Shown here: piece after piece, positions 51,856 through 61,271 of the stretch
Position numbering within the stretch: position 1 is the first letter of the stretch
Layout of the letters: each line of letters opens with the position of its first letter
Origin: an uncultured Selenomonadales bacterium
Lineage (GTDB): Bacteria > Bacillota > Negativicutes > Selenomonadales > Selenomonadaceae
DNA: 64,000 nucleotides
Direction of reading: 5' to 3'
Assembly (NCBI GenBank): GCA_900321035.1
Contig: ONUH01000007.1
Coordinates: forward strand, 1 to 64,000
The notes under the pieces: generated by a model
The model's database searches: none
What the model was told of the DNA's origin: nothing
Seen by the model: the letters and a program-made list of their open reading frames with translations, nothing else
Position numbers and translations under genes: made by a program

Positions 51856-52812
51856 ATGCGCAGGAAATGGTGGATGCTCATATGCGTCGTGATATGGATG
51901 CTCGCCGTCGGGTGCGGGAAGGACGCGGCGAAACAGGATGTATCTTCGAAAAGTGGCGCGCTGGCCCCGCTTTCTGTCGGTTTGATGCCGGATACGGATT
52001 CCGTGCCGTTTATCGTCGCTCGGGAAAAAGGTTTTTTTGCCGAGGAGGGCGTCGAAGTGACGCTGCACCCGTTCAAGAGCGCGATGGATCGGGACGCGGC
52101 GCTCCAAAGCGGGCAGCTGGACGGAGCGATTTCCGACTTGCTCGCTGCGGCGTTTGCAAAAGCTGGCGGTTTTGACGTGCGCGTGACTTCCGCGACGGAC
52201 GGCGCTTATCAGATGATCGGGGGCAAAGGGAACGACGCTTCAGACGTCAAAGCGCTTTCGGGGGCGGAGATTGCCGTCTCCCGCAATACCATCATCGAAT
52301 ATGTGACTGACCGCATCCTGCGGGAAAACGGTATGGCGTCCGGCGCGCTGCAAAAGGTTTCCATCCCGCAGATACCGGCTCGTCTTGAAATGCTGCAGAA
52401 CGGAAAGCTTGCCGCGGCGACGCTGCCGGAGCCGATGGCCAGTATCGCCGTAGCAAACGGTTGCAAGTATTTGACCGGGTCGGGGGCGCTGGGCATCAAC
52501 CCCGGCGTGATGCTGTTTTCAACGAAAGCGGCGACGGACAAGAAAACGTCGATTTGTGCGATGTACCGCGCTTACAACAAGGCGGTGGAATATTTGAAGA
52601 AAACGCCGCGGGAGGAGTATATCGGGATGATCGTGGAAAAGGGCGGATTCCCGGCTGCAGCGAAGGACGCGCTGAAGCTTCCGGATTATCATGCGGCGGT
52701 CCTGCCGAAGGAGCGGGACGTGACGGAGGTCATGCGTTGGCTTGTGGAGAAGAACTTGGTCAAACAGGAATACGGCTATAAAGAACTTGTCAAGGAGGAT
52801 TGTCTCCCGTGA
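51856..52812 (+). CDS. ABC importer substrate-binding lipoprotein (NMT1/SsuA-like)
   Basis: A 318-residue lipoprotein: signal peptide ending in the lipobox LAVGC (Cys about residue 21), then a type 2 periplasmic-binding fold with 'VPFIVAREKGFFAEEGVEV' and 'LQSGQLDGAISDLLAAAF', typical of NMT1/THI5 and SsuA proteins. Substrate may be a sulfonate, a thiamine precursor or a related small anion. The start at 51856 follows GGAGGGAT; upstream codons to 51796 lie in the terminator. Four-base overlap with the ATPase. Confidence 0.88.
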   Translation: MRRKWWMLICVVIWMLAVGCGKDAAKQDVSSKSGALAPLSVGLMPDTDSVPFIVAREKGFFAEEGVEVTLHPFKSAMDRDAALQSGQLDGAISDLLAAAFAKAGGFDVRVTSATDGAYQMIGGKGNDASDVKALSGAEIAVSRNTIIEYVTDRILRENGMASGALQKVSIPQIPARLEMLQNGKLAAATLPEPMASIAVANGCKYLTGSGALGINPGVMLFSTKAATDKKTSICAMYRAYNKAVEYLKKTPREEYIGMIVEKGGFPAAAKDALKLPDYHAAVLPKERDVTEVMRWLVEKNLVKQEYGYKELVKEDCLP

Positions 52813-53561
52813 TCCGCGTTTCGCATTTGTCGGCGTTTTACGACGGCGCAGAGGGAGGGCGTGTGACTGCGCTCTCGGAACTTGGCCTTGAAGTTCCGAA
52901 GGGGGGGACGTGCGCCATTATCGGTCCGTCCGGCTGCGGAAAATCGACGCTGCTTCGGATTCTCGCTGGAATCGCCAAGAATTATGAGGGCGAAGTCTTG
53001 GTTGCGGGCGCGTCCGTGAATCCGAAAACGCTCTCCATCGGTTTTATTCCGCAAAATTACGGCCTTCTGCCGTGGAAGTCCCTGCGGGATAATATTCGCC
53101 TTTCTTGGAAGGTCAAACATCCGGAGACGCCTGTGCCGGAGGGCGAGGATACGATGCTGGCGCGGCTCGGCATCGGCGAGACGCTTTTATCACGATTTCC
53201 ACGGGAGCTTTCCGGCGGGCAGCAGCAGCGGGCGAGCCTTGCCCGGGCGTTCTTGCTTCGTCCGGACGTTCTCTTGATGGATGAGCCGTTTTCCGCGTTG
53301 GACGCCATTACGCGTGAGGAAATGCAGGAAGTATTCTTCGAGCTTTGGCGCGCGCAGACGGTTACGGCGGTCATCGTGACGCACGACGTCGAGGAAGCGC
53401 TGTACCTTGGTCAGACGATTGTCGTGCTGTCGCCCGCGCCTGGCCGTGTGGTCTCTGTGACGGACAATCCGTTCTTTGCACGGCGGGAAACGTCGGCAGA
53501 TTTTGTCGCGCAAAAGGCGCGGCTGCGCGTTTTGCTGGCGGGGAAGGAGGCGGCAGAATGA
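52809..53561 (+). CDS. ABC importer ATP-binding protein (SsuB/TauB-like)
   Basis: A 250-residue ATPase. Walker A GPSGCGKST (about 37-45), Q-loop 'GFIPQNYGLLPW', signature LSGGQQQR and Walker B 'LLMDEPFSALD', then 'VTHDVEEAL'. The GTG start overlaps the previous stop, with GGAGG 10 bases upstream; a TTG at 52800 lies too close to that sequence. Confidence 0.92.
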   Translation: MIRVSHLSAFYDGAEGGRVTALSELGLEVPKGGTCAIIGPSGCGKSTLLRILAGIAKNYEGEVLVAGASVNPKTLSIGFIPQNYGLLPWKSLRDNIRLSWKVKHPETPVPEGEDTMLARLGIGETLLSRFPRELSGGQQQRASLARAFLLRPDVLLMDEPFSALDAITREEMQEVFFELWRAQTVTAVIVTHDVEEALYLGQTIVVLSPAPGRVVSVTDNPFFARRETSADFVAQKARLRVLLAGKEAAE

Positions 53562-54295
53562 AACGGCGTCTTTTTTCTGCGTGCTTGGGCGCGGTGTTTC
53601 TTTTTATCGCTTGGTTCGCAGCGTCGGAAATCATACAGCTTCCGATCGTACCGTCGCCGATTCGCGTTGCGAAGAATATCGGCGAGATTTTCTTTGACGG
53701 GATTGCCGTGCATTTTGCGTATAGTCTCGGACGCATCCTGGCAGGGCTGTTGCTGGCTGTCGTCGTCGGGCTGCCCGTTGGCGTCTGGATGGGATGGTCA
53801 CGGCGCGCGGAGCGACTGCTTTCTCCATTGGTCTATCTGACCTACCCGATTCCGAAGATTGCGCTGCTTCCGATTGTGATGCTGATTTTTGGCCTCGGCG
53901 AAAGTTCGAAGGCGATCCTGTTGTTTTTGATTCTTGTTTTCCAGGTCATTGTCGCGGTACGGGACGGCATACGCGCCGTGCCGGAGGAGGTCTTTTACCC
54001 GCTGGCGTCCCTCGGCGCGTCGTTTCGCGTGATGCTTTGGGAGGTGCTTCTGCCCGCGTCGCTTCCGAAATTCATGACGGCGATTCGCGTGGCATTGGCA
54101 ACGGCGATTTCCGTGCTGTTCTTCACCGAGACTTTCGGCACGCAGTACGGCATGGGGTATTTCATCATGGACGCGTGGCTTCGCGTCAACTATTTGGAAA
54201 TGTATTCGGGCATTGTCGTATTGAGCGGCATGGGGCTGTTTCTGTTTGGCGCGTTGGACGTTGCCGAGCGATATTTCTGTCGTTGGGAAAAGTAA
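53558..54295 (+). CDS. ABC importer permease (SsuC/TauC-like)
   Basis: A 245-residue permease with about six helices and the ATPase-coupling EAA loop ('ASLGASFRVMLWEVLLPASLPKF'). It completes the binding protein-ATPase-permease trio. The trio follows its own promoter region after the terminator at 51787 and ends at the terminators near 54311-54397. Substrate as for the binding protein. Confidence 0.92.
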   Translation: MKRRLFSACLGAVFLFIAWFAASEIIQLPIVPSPIRVAKNIGEIFFDGIAVHFAYSLGRILAGLLLAVVVGLPVGVWMGWSRRAERLLSPLVYLTYPIPKIALLPIVMLIFGLGESSKAILLFLILVFQVIVAVRDGIRAVPEEVFYPLASLGASFRVMLWEVLLPASLPKFMTAIRVALATAISVLFFTETFGTQYGMGYFIMDAWLRVNYLEMYSGIVVLSGMGLFLFGALDVAERYFCRWEK

Positions 54296-54310
54296 GAAAG
54301 ACCATGCAGA

Positions 54311-54397
54311 AAAAAAGAACGCTGCCGAATGGCATTTGCCGTCGGAAGCGTTCTTGAATATCGAAAACCCCCGGTTAGACCGGGGGTTCATTTTTTT
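54311..54397. terminator. Back-to-back terminators between permease and the 54413 gene
   Basis: Two stems: AAGAACGCT / AGCGTTCTT (54315-54355), with a run of A on the plus strand that gives a T-run for the minus-strand gene, and AACCCCCGGT / ACCGGGGGTT (54366-54388), with TTTTTTT for the plus-strand operon. Confidence 0.85.
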
Positions 54398-54412
54398 GCG
54401 GTTATTTGGTTT

Positions 54413-55210
54413 TCAAGAATACAGATTCAGCATGGAGCCGCGGTCTTTGAAGGCGTCCTCTGCAGCGACCGCTTTCGGCGAATACATGGATTTTTCCGGA
54501 TTGTCTTCCCGTCCCATTGCGGAAGATACGGACGGGAATAAACGATTCTGGTTGAACGCCGCTAAATTGATGCTTTTTTGGGCACGTCCTGCCAAACCGT
54601 CTTTTCCAAGCAGGTAGTCCAAAGTATTCGGCCGGTTTTTCAAATTGACTTTCAATTTCTCTGCATTCACATGAATGGTTCCGTTGGCGTCTGCAGTAAC
54701 GCCAAGGGCCGATTCTTTTTTGATGGCCCGGGAGACGTCGTTCATTTTCGACGCGAGAGACGCGGTTCGTTCCGATACGTTCTGATTGTCTTCCAAAAAT
54801 TGCGCAAGATTGTTATAGCGTTCCGCAAAATTTTCTACCTTATCGACAGAATCGTCTTTGGAAAGCGTTGAGCGTATCGCTTCGGTGGCAGCCTCTTTCA
54901 ACTCCGTGGCCCGCTCTTTCCGATGGGTCTCGGCAGTCTGCATCGCTTCCATAGAGGTAGCGGCTTGGCGTGCCTCTTTGAGAGCGGAACGCAGCTTGGA
55001 TTCAAACTGATTCTTCGAGTCAATGTAGTCGGATAGGAATTCACTCAGCCCGGAAATGGGCTTGAGCATCGGCGTCAATGAGCCGCTCTCTTCGGAAGCG
55101 CCGACCAGTCCGCCGACAGGTTTGGAGACCTGGCTGGGAGCAGTAACGCCGTGAAGGGCGAGGGACGTCATTTTATTATCGGTATCTGTCATCGCTCTGA
55201 CAGACGGCAT
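54413..55210 (-). CDS. Coiled-coil protein of unknown function (weak FliD-like features)
   Basis: A 265-residue protein without signal or membrane segment. The middle is helical ('FESKLRSALKEARQAA'), then 'YNNLAQFLEDNQNVSERTASLASKM' and a C-terminal part, 'HVNAEKLKVNLKNRPNTLDYLL', recalling the filament-cap end of FliD ('...LkkaL...P..v..lF'). That likeness is only a hint; no other flagellar gene is here. GGAGG 8 bases before the ATG, and TATAAT about 40 bases upstream of it, support expression. Confidence 0.6.
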   Translation of the reverse strand: MPSVRAMTDTDNKMTSLALHGVTAPSQVSKPVGGLVGASEESGSLTPMLKPISGLSEFLSDYIDSKNQFESKLRSALKEARQAATSMEAMQTAETHRKERATELKEAATEAIRSTLSKDDSVDKVENFAERYNNLAQFLEDNQNVSERTASLASKMNDVSRAIKKESALGVTADANGTIHVNAEKLKVNLKNRPNTLDYLLGKDGLAGRAQKSINLAAFNQNRLFPSVSSAMGREDNPEKSMYSPKAVAAEDAFKDRGSMLNLYS

Positions 55211-55340
55211 AACGAACGCCTCCTTTCAACCAACACTTCTTCTTGATAACATTATATCAAATTTTCGGAAAATGAAAAGGTGTTTGTGAAAAAATTTTCG
55301 GAAAATTTTTTAATTGAAAGAAGGGAAGAAGAATTGTGGC
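55211..55340 (-). promoter_or_regulatory. Promoter region of the 54413 gene
   Basis: On the minus strand TTTTCA, 16 bases, TATAAT sits just upstream of the ribosome-binding site; the rest of the gap is AT-rich with repeated AAAATTTTC words. Confidence 0.5.
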
Positions 55341-56666
55341 TTAAAACGAGGAGTTAGACGTCAATGCGGCGGATTTTTCCCCTTGTATGACCATGAGCTT
55401 CGCTATACGCGCCCGGTCAAGGCGGAGGATCTCAAAGGTATATTCGTTCCAGACGCATTTTTCGCCGACCTTCGGTATATAGCCGAAATAGGAGGTCAGG
55501 AACCCGCCCATGGTCTGATAGTGGTCCTTGACTTCGTTCGGGAGCTCGTCAATGTCAAATTTTTCCTTGAAGTCGTCAATGCTGCAGAGTCCGTCGATAT
55601 ACCATGAGTTCTCGGAACGCGGTGTGATCTGCAGGTTTTCCGGCTCGTCCTGCCGCTCGATATCGCCGATGATCTCCTCTACAATATCGCCGAGCGTGAT
55701 GAACCCGATGACGCCGCCGTATTCGTCCAGGACGACGGCTTCGTGTACGCTGCTCTCGCGGAATTTTTCGAGGACGCGAAAAGTCTCCATCGCACGCGGG
55801 ATGAACAGCGGTTTTTTTATGAAGGATGCAAGGCGGAGTTGTTTCTTTTCGATGGAGGCGTTCAGCAAATCCTTGGCGTAAATGACTCCCAAGAAATTGT
55901 CAAGATTGCCGTCGCCGATCGGAAAGACGGTATCCGCATTTTTGTGGATAAGGCGAAGGTTATATTCTTCCGGGTCGTTGATATCCAGCCAGTTCATCTG
56001 GAGACGCGGCGTCATCAATGAGTAAGCGGTTTGGTCGCTCATGTGGAAAATCCTGTCCACCATGTCCTGTTCTGTTTTTTCAAAAATGCCGTCTTCAGTG
56101 CCCTGCTCAATCAGATCTTTGACTTCGTCCTCGGTCACCGCGTCGTCGATTTGCGGATTGACGCCAAGAAGCAGCATGACCGCATTTGCCGAGGAAGAGA
56201 GAAAGGCGACGAATGGCCGCGCCGCCGTTTCCATGACGGAAAGCGCGCGGACGTTGTTCAGGAGAACGGGTTCCGGATCTTGCAGCGCTATTTTTTTCGG
56301 CAGGAACTCGCCGAAAAGCAGGCTGACGTAAGTGATGAGAAGGATACTGACAGAGAGGGAGACGGCCTGCGGATGCGGCAGCGCCGGAAAAGTGCGTGCG
56401 ACAAGGGGGGCTGCCAGCGTTCCGGCGGCGGCTCCCAGCAGGATGCTCGTGAAAGCGATGCCGATCTGTGACGCGGCAACCAAAGTTTCGGGCGCGTCAA
56501 GAAGCCGGAGGATTTTTTGCGCCCTGTCGTCGCCGTTGTCGGCGAAATGTTCGAGACGGCTTTTCCGGCTTTCGGCGAGAGCCGTTTCAATCCGCGTAAA
56601 AAAAGCGCTCAAAATAACGCAGCCAATCATGAATACGCATAAAAGACCTATTTCGGTACTGTCCAC
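55341..56666 (-). CDS. CorC/HlyC-family membrane protein (DUF21-CBS-CorC_HlyC)
   Basis: A 441-residue protein. Four N-terminal membrane helices form the DUF21 domain ('SAFFTRIETALAESRKSRLE'), a CBS pair follows ('MTPRLQMNWLDI' to 'GFITLGDIVEEIIG'), and a C-terminal CorC_HlyC domain ('GLCSIDDFKEKFDI', 'YQTMGGFLTSYFG'). The family, often labelled haemolysin, includes Mg/Co efflux proteins. GTG start after GGAGGG. Confidence 0.88.
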   Translation of the reverse strand: MDSTEIGLLCVFMIGCVILSAFFTRIETALAESRKSRLEHFADNGDDRAQKILRLLDAPETLVAASQIGIAFTSILLGAAAGTLAAPLVARTFPALPHPQAVSLSVSILLITYVSLLFGEFLPKKIALQDPEPVLLNNVRALSVMETAARPFVAFLSSSANAVMLLLGVNPQIDDAVTEDEVKDLIEQGTEDGIFEKTEQDMVDRIFHMSDQTAYSLMTPRLQMNWLDINDPEEYNLRLIHKNADTVFPIGDGNLDNFLGVIYAKDLLNASIEKKQLRLASFIKKPLFIPRAMETFRVLEKFRESSVHEAVVLDEYGGVIGFITLGDIVEEIIGDIERQDEPENLQITPRSENSWYIDGLCSIDDFKEKFDIDELPNEVKDHYQTMGGFLTSYFGYIPKVGEKCVWNEYTFEILRLDRARIAKLMVIQGEKSAALTSNSSF

Positions 56667-56809
56667 TTTGTAAAAATCCCTCCAAGAAAAATTATTTTAC
56701 AATTATATCATATTCCGATACGGCGGCAAAATTTTCTGTTCGTTTATGACAGGGGACTGTATTTCATGTATAATTAGGGATGCCGATTTTGTATGACGGG
56801 AGATAGAGT
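56667..56809. promoter_or_regulatory. Divergent promoter region
   Basis: A 143-base AT-rich gap between the CorC-type gene (-) and the TauE-type gene (+). 'TGTATAATTAG' near 56763 could be the -10 for the plus side. No clear operator. Confidence 0.35.
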
Positions 56810-57574
56810 ATGGAATTTTTGGATTGGACGACGTTTCTTATCGTCTGTCCTTTGGTTGGGCTGGCCGGATTTGTGGATGCCATTGGCGGCGGCGGCGGAT
56901 TGATTTCGCTGCCCGCGTATATCATCGGTGGCATTCCGATGCATCAGGCGATTGCGACGAACAAGCTGTCTTCGGCTTGCGGCACGACGCTGGCGGTGCT
57001 CCGCTTTTGGCGAAACGGCCTGATCAATATGAAACTGGCTGGGCCGTCGGTGGCGGCGGCCATCGTCGGTTCGGCGCTCGGCGCTCGGATTTCCCTTTTG
57101 CTCGACGCGGCGATGATGGAGCGGGGGCTTTATGTAGTGCTTCCAATCACGGCGTTCATCGTGATGAACAAATCGCTGTTCGGCGCCCATGAGGGAGAGC
57201 GCATCGTGCTGAACCGCCGTACTTATATTACGGCATGTGTTGCGGCTTTTGTCATCGGCATGTATGACGGCGCGTATGGGCCGGGGACGGGCACGTTCCT
57301 CATTATCGCGCTCACGGTGTTTGCGAAGATGGGCGTCGCTCCTGCGAACGCACAGTCAAAGGTCATCAACCTTGCGACCAATGTCGCGTCGCTGACGGTC
57401 TTCCTCTTGAGCGGCAATGTGCTGGTGACGCTCGGTCTTGCGGCGGCGGCGTGCAATATGGTCGGCGGCTATCTGGGCGCCGGTCTCGTGATGAAGAAGG
57501 GCGCTGCGATTGTGAAGCCGATTATTTTGGCGGTGCTCGGACTTTTGGCGTTGAAGCTCATGGGAGTATATTAA
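56810..57574 (+). CDS. TauE/SafE-family (TSUP) sulfur-anion or organic-anion permease
   Basis: A 254-residue membrane protein with about eight helices. The repeat signatures 'GLAGFVDAIGGGGGLISLPAYI' and 'GMYDGAYGPGTGTFLIIAL' and the 'NKLSSACGTT' / 'AQSKVINLATNVAS' pair mark the TSUP family. The family exports sulfite, sulfoacetate and similar anions; substrate not predictable. GGGAG precedes the ATG. Confidence 0.9.
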   Translation: MEFLDWTTFLIVCPLVGLAGFVDAIGGGGGLISLPAYIIGGIPMHQAIATNKLSSACGTTLAVLRFWRNGLINMKLAGPSVAAAIVGSALGARISLLLDAAMMERGLYVVLPITAFIVMNKSLFGAHEGERIVLNRRTYITACVAAFVIGMYDGAYGPGTGTFLIIALTVFAKMGVAPANAQSKVINLATNVASLTVFLLSGNVLVTLGLAAAACNMVGGYLGAGLVMKKGAAIVKPIILAVLGLLALKLMGVY

Positions 57575-57759
57575 AAATGGGAAAGCCCTCGCGGTTCCTG
57601 ATGAAGTGGGAAGCGCAGAATTTTTACAAGGGAATCGCTGTGACCGGTAAAGGTTGCCGGAATGCGATGCGGGGCATGATGTTTGTGCATCGGCATGCGT
57701 TTGATAAATTATGTTGAAAAATTATCTGCGGTGTGGTATCATACAGCCGTTATATCGGA
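57575..57759 (+). other. Gap between TauE gene and T-box
   Basis: Contains a 46-codon frame from 57577 (MGKPSRFLMKW...) without a family match, and 'TTGAAAAATTATCTGCGGTGTGGTATCAT' near 57713-57741, which may supply the ileS promoter (TTGAAA, 17 bases, TGGTAT). Nothing else seen. Confidence 0.4.
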
Positions 57760-58006
57760 ATTTGCGATGAGCGAGACAGTATGCGCGCGAGGAAAGCCTC
57801 AGAGAGCCGCGGTTGGTGGGAAGCGGTGCGAGTAGGCGCGGGCGGAAGATCACTCGCGAGCAGCGGGCTGAAATTTTAGTAAGCCTTGCCGGAGTCCCCC
57901 GTTAAAAGGATAGCATATCGTTTCAGATAGCTGTATGCGAAATAGGTGGTTATAAGTGGAGTGCAGTTTAAGTCTTCATCCTGTTTTGGGTGAAGGCTTT
58001 TTTATT
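57760..58006 (+). promoter_or_regulatory. T-box riboswitch, isoleucine specifier, upstream of ileS
   Basis: A tRNA-sensing leader. Stem I shows GCGATGAGCGAGAC, the distal AGAGAGCCGCGGTTGGTGGG and the specifier ATC (57849-57851) on the returning side; stem III 'AAGCCTTGCCGGAGTCCCCC' follows, then the T-box AAATAGGTGG (about 57939-57948) and a terminator, AGTCTTCATCC / GGGTGAAGGCTTTTTT (57971-58003). Uncharged tRNA-Ile would pair with ATC and with the TGG bulge, favouring the antiterminator. The part after GGTGG departs from the usual ACCGCG. Confidence 0.92.
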
Positions 58007-58026
58007 TCAATTAGGAGGGAAACTCA

Positions 58027-61000
58027 GTGCTGTATCAAAAGGTGGACACGAATCTGAACTTTGTCGAGCGCGAGAAGGAGGTGCTCGACTTCTGGAAGGC
58101 GAACGCTATCGCGCAGAAGGCTGTGGACCAGCGCGAGGGCTGCGATACCTTCACGTTTTATGACGGGCCGCCTACGGCCAACGGCAAGCCGCATATCGGC
58201 CACGTTTTGACCCGCGTCATCAAGGATATGCTGCCGCGCTACCAGTCCATGAAGGGAAAGCACGTCCTGCGCAAAGCCGGCTGGGACACCCACGGCCTGC
58301 CGGTGGAGCTGGAGGTCGAGAAGGCCCTCGGCATCAACGGCAAGGAGCAGATCGAGAGCTACGGCATTGAGCCGTTCATCAAGAAGTGCCGCGAGTCGGT
58401 CTGGCAGTACAAGAGCATGTGGGAGGAGTTCTCCGACGTGGTCGGCTTCTGGGCGGATATGGAGCACCCGTACATCACCTATGAGAACGACTATATCGAG
58501 TCCGTCTGGTGGGCGCTGACGGAAATCTGGAAGAAGGGGCTGCTCTATAAGGGGCACAAGGTCGTCCCGTACTGCCCGCGCTGCGGCACGCCGCTTTCCT
58601 CTCACGAGGTGGCGCAGGGCTATAAGGACGTCAAGGAGCGCTCGGCCATCGTCAAGTTCAAGGTCAAAGACGAGGACGCTTACTTCCTCGCATGGACGAC
58701 GACGCCCTGGACGCTGCCGTCGAATCTCGCGCTCTGCGTGAATCCTGACGTCGACTATGTGAAGATCCGCGTGGGCGATACGGTTTATTATATGGCGGAG
58801 GCGCTTGTCGAGGGCGTGTTCGCGGACAGCGAGGAGCCGCGCGAGGTCTTGGGGCGCATGAAGGGCAAGGAGCTGGAGTACCGCGAGTACGAACCGCTCT
58901 ATCCCTTCGCAGTGGGAAAAATCAACAAGAAAGCGTTTATCGTGACCTGCGACGGCTATGTGACCACCGAGGACGGCACGGGTATCGTCCACATGGCGCC
59001 GGCTTTCGGTGAAGACGACGGCCGCGTCTGCGCGAAGTACGACCTGGCTTTCGTGCAGTTCGTCGACGCCCACGGCAACATGACCGAGGACACGGACTGG
59101 CCCGGCGTCTTCGTCAAGGACGCAGACCCGCTGATCCTGAAGGACCTGAAAATCTCCGGCAAGCTCTTGAAGGCGCCGGTGTTCGAGCACAGCTATCCGC
59201 ACTGCTGGCGCTGCGACACGCCGCTTCTCTACTATGCGCGGGAGTCGTGGTTCATCCGCATGACGGCGGTGCGCGACGAGCTGATCGCGAACAACAACAC
59301 AGTGAACTGGATTCCGCCGACCATCGGCAAGGGCCGCTTCGGCGACTGGCTTGAGCATGTGCAGGATTGGGGCATCAGCCGCAACCGTTACTGGGGCACG
59401 CCGCTCAATATCTGGGAGTGCAAATGCGGCTGCCAGCATTCCGTTGGCTCCATCGAGGAGCTGAAATCCCTTTCCGATAACTGCCCCGACGACATCGAGC
59501 TGCACCGTCCGTATATCGACAATGTGACCATCAAGTGCGAGAAATGCGGCGGCGAGATGCACCGCGTGCCGGAGGTCATCGACTGCTGGTTCGACTCCGG
59601 CGCGATGCCTTTCGCCCAGTGGCATTATCCGTTTGAGAACAAGGAAATCTTCGATAAGCGATTCCCGGCGGACTTCATCTCCGAGGCCGTGGACCAGACG
59701 CGGGGCTGGTTCTATTCGCTGATCGCCATTTCCACGCTGCTGTTCAAGCAGTCCTCGTACAAGAATGTCATCGTGCTCGGCCATGTGCAGGACAAGGACG
59801 GGCAGAAGATGTCGAAGTCCAAGGGCAACGCCGTCGATCCGATGGATGCGCTGCGCCGCCACGGAGCCGACGCGATCCGCTGGTATTTCTACGAAAACAG
59901 CGCGCCCTGGCTGCCGAACCGCTTCCATGACGCGGCGGTGCAGGAAGGCCAGCGCAAATTCATGGGCACGCTCTGGAACACTTACGCGTTCTATGTGCTC
60001 TATGCGAACATTGACGACTTTGACCCGACGAAGTACACGCTGGACAAGTCGTCCCTCGGCGTCATGGACAAATGGATCCTGTCCCGGCTCAATACGATGG
60101 TCAAGGAAGTGGACGGCCATCTTTCCGCCTATCGCGTCACGGAGACCGCGAAGGCACTGCAGGAATTCGTCGAGGAGCTTTCCAACTGGTATGTGCGCCG
60201 CAGCCGCGAGCGGTTCTGGGCGAAGGGCATGGAGCAGGACAAGGTAAACGCCTACATGACGCTCTATACCGCGCTGACGACGCTTGCCAAGGCAGCCGCG
60301 CCGATGGTGCCGTTCATCACCGAGAGCATTTACCGCAACCTCGTCTGCTCGGTGGACAAATCCGCGCCGGAGAGCGTCCATCTCTGCGATTTCCCGCAGG
60401 CGGATGAGTCGTTTATCGACGAAGCGCTGGAGAAAGACATGGAGCTGGTGCTCGAGATCGTCGTGCTGGGCCGCGCCGCCCGCAACGAGGCGAATATCAA
60501 GAACCGTCAGCCGGTGGCCAATCTCTTCGTCAAGGCGGAGCGCACGCTGTCGCCGTATTTCGTCGAAGTCATCGAGAGCGAGCTGAACGTCAAGGCCGTC
60601 ACCTTCAAGGATGACATGGAGGCATATCTCTCGTACAGCTTCAAGCCGCAGTTCAAGGTGCTGGGCCCGAAGGCCGGAAAGCGCATGAGCGCCATCAAGA
60701 ACGCGCTGGCGCAGGTAAACGGCCACGCGGCGAAAACGGAGCTCGATACGACGGGCAAGCTGCATTTAGAACTTGCGGACGGGGGCATCGACCTTCTGCC
60801 GGAGGACGTGGAGGTCACGATGGCGCAGACCGATGGCTATCTCTGCCAGCGGTACGGCGGCGTGACGGTTGCCCTGGAGACGACGCTGACGCCGGAGCTG
60901 ATCGAGGAGGGCTTCGTCCGCGAGATCATCAGCAAGGTGCAGGTCATGCGCCGCGAAAACGGATTCGAGGTCACAGACCATATCATGGTGGGGCTGTCCG

Positions 61001-61149
61001 GCAACGACAAGCTGGCGGACATCGTCAAGAAGAACGAGGAAACGCTGAAAAAGGTCACGCTGGCCGATTCCGTGGTCTACGGGACGACGGAAGGCTTCAG
61101 TAAGGAGTGGGACGTCAACGGCGAGAAAGTGACGATTACAGTAAAATAA
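58027..61149 (+). CDS. ileS: Isoleucyl-tRNA synthetase, long (type 2-like) form
   Basis: A 1040-residue class I synthetase. HIGH motif in 'PPTANGKPHIGHVL' (about 45-58), an inserted editing domain (about 190-400, 'AWTTTPWTLPSNLALCVN'), KMSKS in 'DGQKMSKSKGN' and a long C-terminal anticodon-binding region. Length and KMSKSKGN fit the eukaryote-like IleS2 group rather than the 920-residue IleS1, and that group tends to tolerate mupirocin. GTG start after AGGAGGG; controlled by the T-box upstream. Confidence 0.95.
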   Translation: MLYQKVDTNLNFVEREKEVLDFWKANAIAQKAVDQREGCDTFTFYDGPPTANGKPHIGHVLTRVIKDMLPRYQSMKGKHVLRKAGWDTHGLPVELEVEKALGINGKEQIESYGIEPFIKKCRESVWQYKSMWEEFSDVVGFWADMEHPYITYENDYIESVWWALTEIWKKGLLYKGHKVVPYCPRCGTPLSSHEVAQGYKDVKERSAIVKFKVKDEDAYFLAWTTTPWTLPSNLALCVNPDVDYVKIRVGDTVYYMAEALVEGVFADSEEPREVLGRMKGKELEYREYEPLYPFAVGKINKKAFIVTCDGYVTTEDGTGIVHMAPAFGEDDGRVCAKYDLAFVQFVDAHGNMTEDTDWPGVFVKDADPLILKDLKISGKLLKAPVFEHSYPHCWRCDTPLLYYARESWFIRMTAVRDELIANNNTVNWIPPTIGKGRFGDWLEHVQDWGISRNRYWGTPLNIWECKCGCQHSVGSIEELKSLSDNCPDDIELHRPYIDNVTIKCEKCGGEMHRVPEVIDCWFDSGAMPFAQWHYPFENKEIFDKRFPADFISEAVDQTRGWFYSLIAISTLLFKQSSYKNVIVLGHVQDKDGQKMSKSKGNAVDPMDALRRHGADAIRWYFYENSAPWLPNRFHDAAVQEGQRKFMGTLWNTYAFYVLYANIDDFDPTKYTLDKSSLGVMDKWILSRLNTMVKEVDGHLSAYRVTETAKALQEFVEELSNWYVRRSRERFWAKGMEQDKVNAYMTLYTALTTLAKAAAPMVPFITESIYRNLVCSVDKSAPESVHLCDFPQADESFIDEALEKDMELVLEIVVLGRAARNEANIKNRQPVANLFVKAERTLSPYFVEVIESELNVKAVTFKDDMEAYLSYSFKPQFKVLGPKAGKRMSAIKNALAQVNGHAAKTELDTTGKLHLELADGGIDLLPEDVEVTMAQTDGYLCQRYGGVTVALETTLTPELIEEGFVREIISKVQVMRRENGFEVTDHIMVGLSGNDKLADIVKKNEETLKKVTLADSVVYGTTEGFSKEWDVNGEKVTITVK

Positions 61150-61161
61150 AAAGAACATTCG

Positions 61162-61200
61162 GAGCCGCGCACAAATTTATGTGTGCGGCTTTGCTGTTTT
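61162..61200 (+). terminator. Terminator after ileS
   Basis: AGCCGCGCACA / TGTGTGCGGCT stem followed by TTGCTGTTTTC. Confidence 0.82.
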
Positions 61201-61271
61201 CTAAATATTTCGTGCAAATGCAATTTAATCATGGTAGAATATAAAATAGAATAATCGCGGAGGCGATGATT

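Noticed and set aside
57577..57717. 46-codon ORF after the TauE/SafE gene
   Set aside because: No ribosome-binding site of note and no recognisable family; may be chance.
58024..60765. 913-codon open frame on the minus strand opposite ileS
   Set aside because: It is a shadow of the GC-rich ileS coding sequence; the plus strand encodes a complete, motif-perfect synthetase, and the antisense protein is Arg/His/Val-rich without any family signature.
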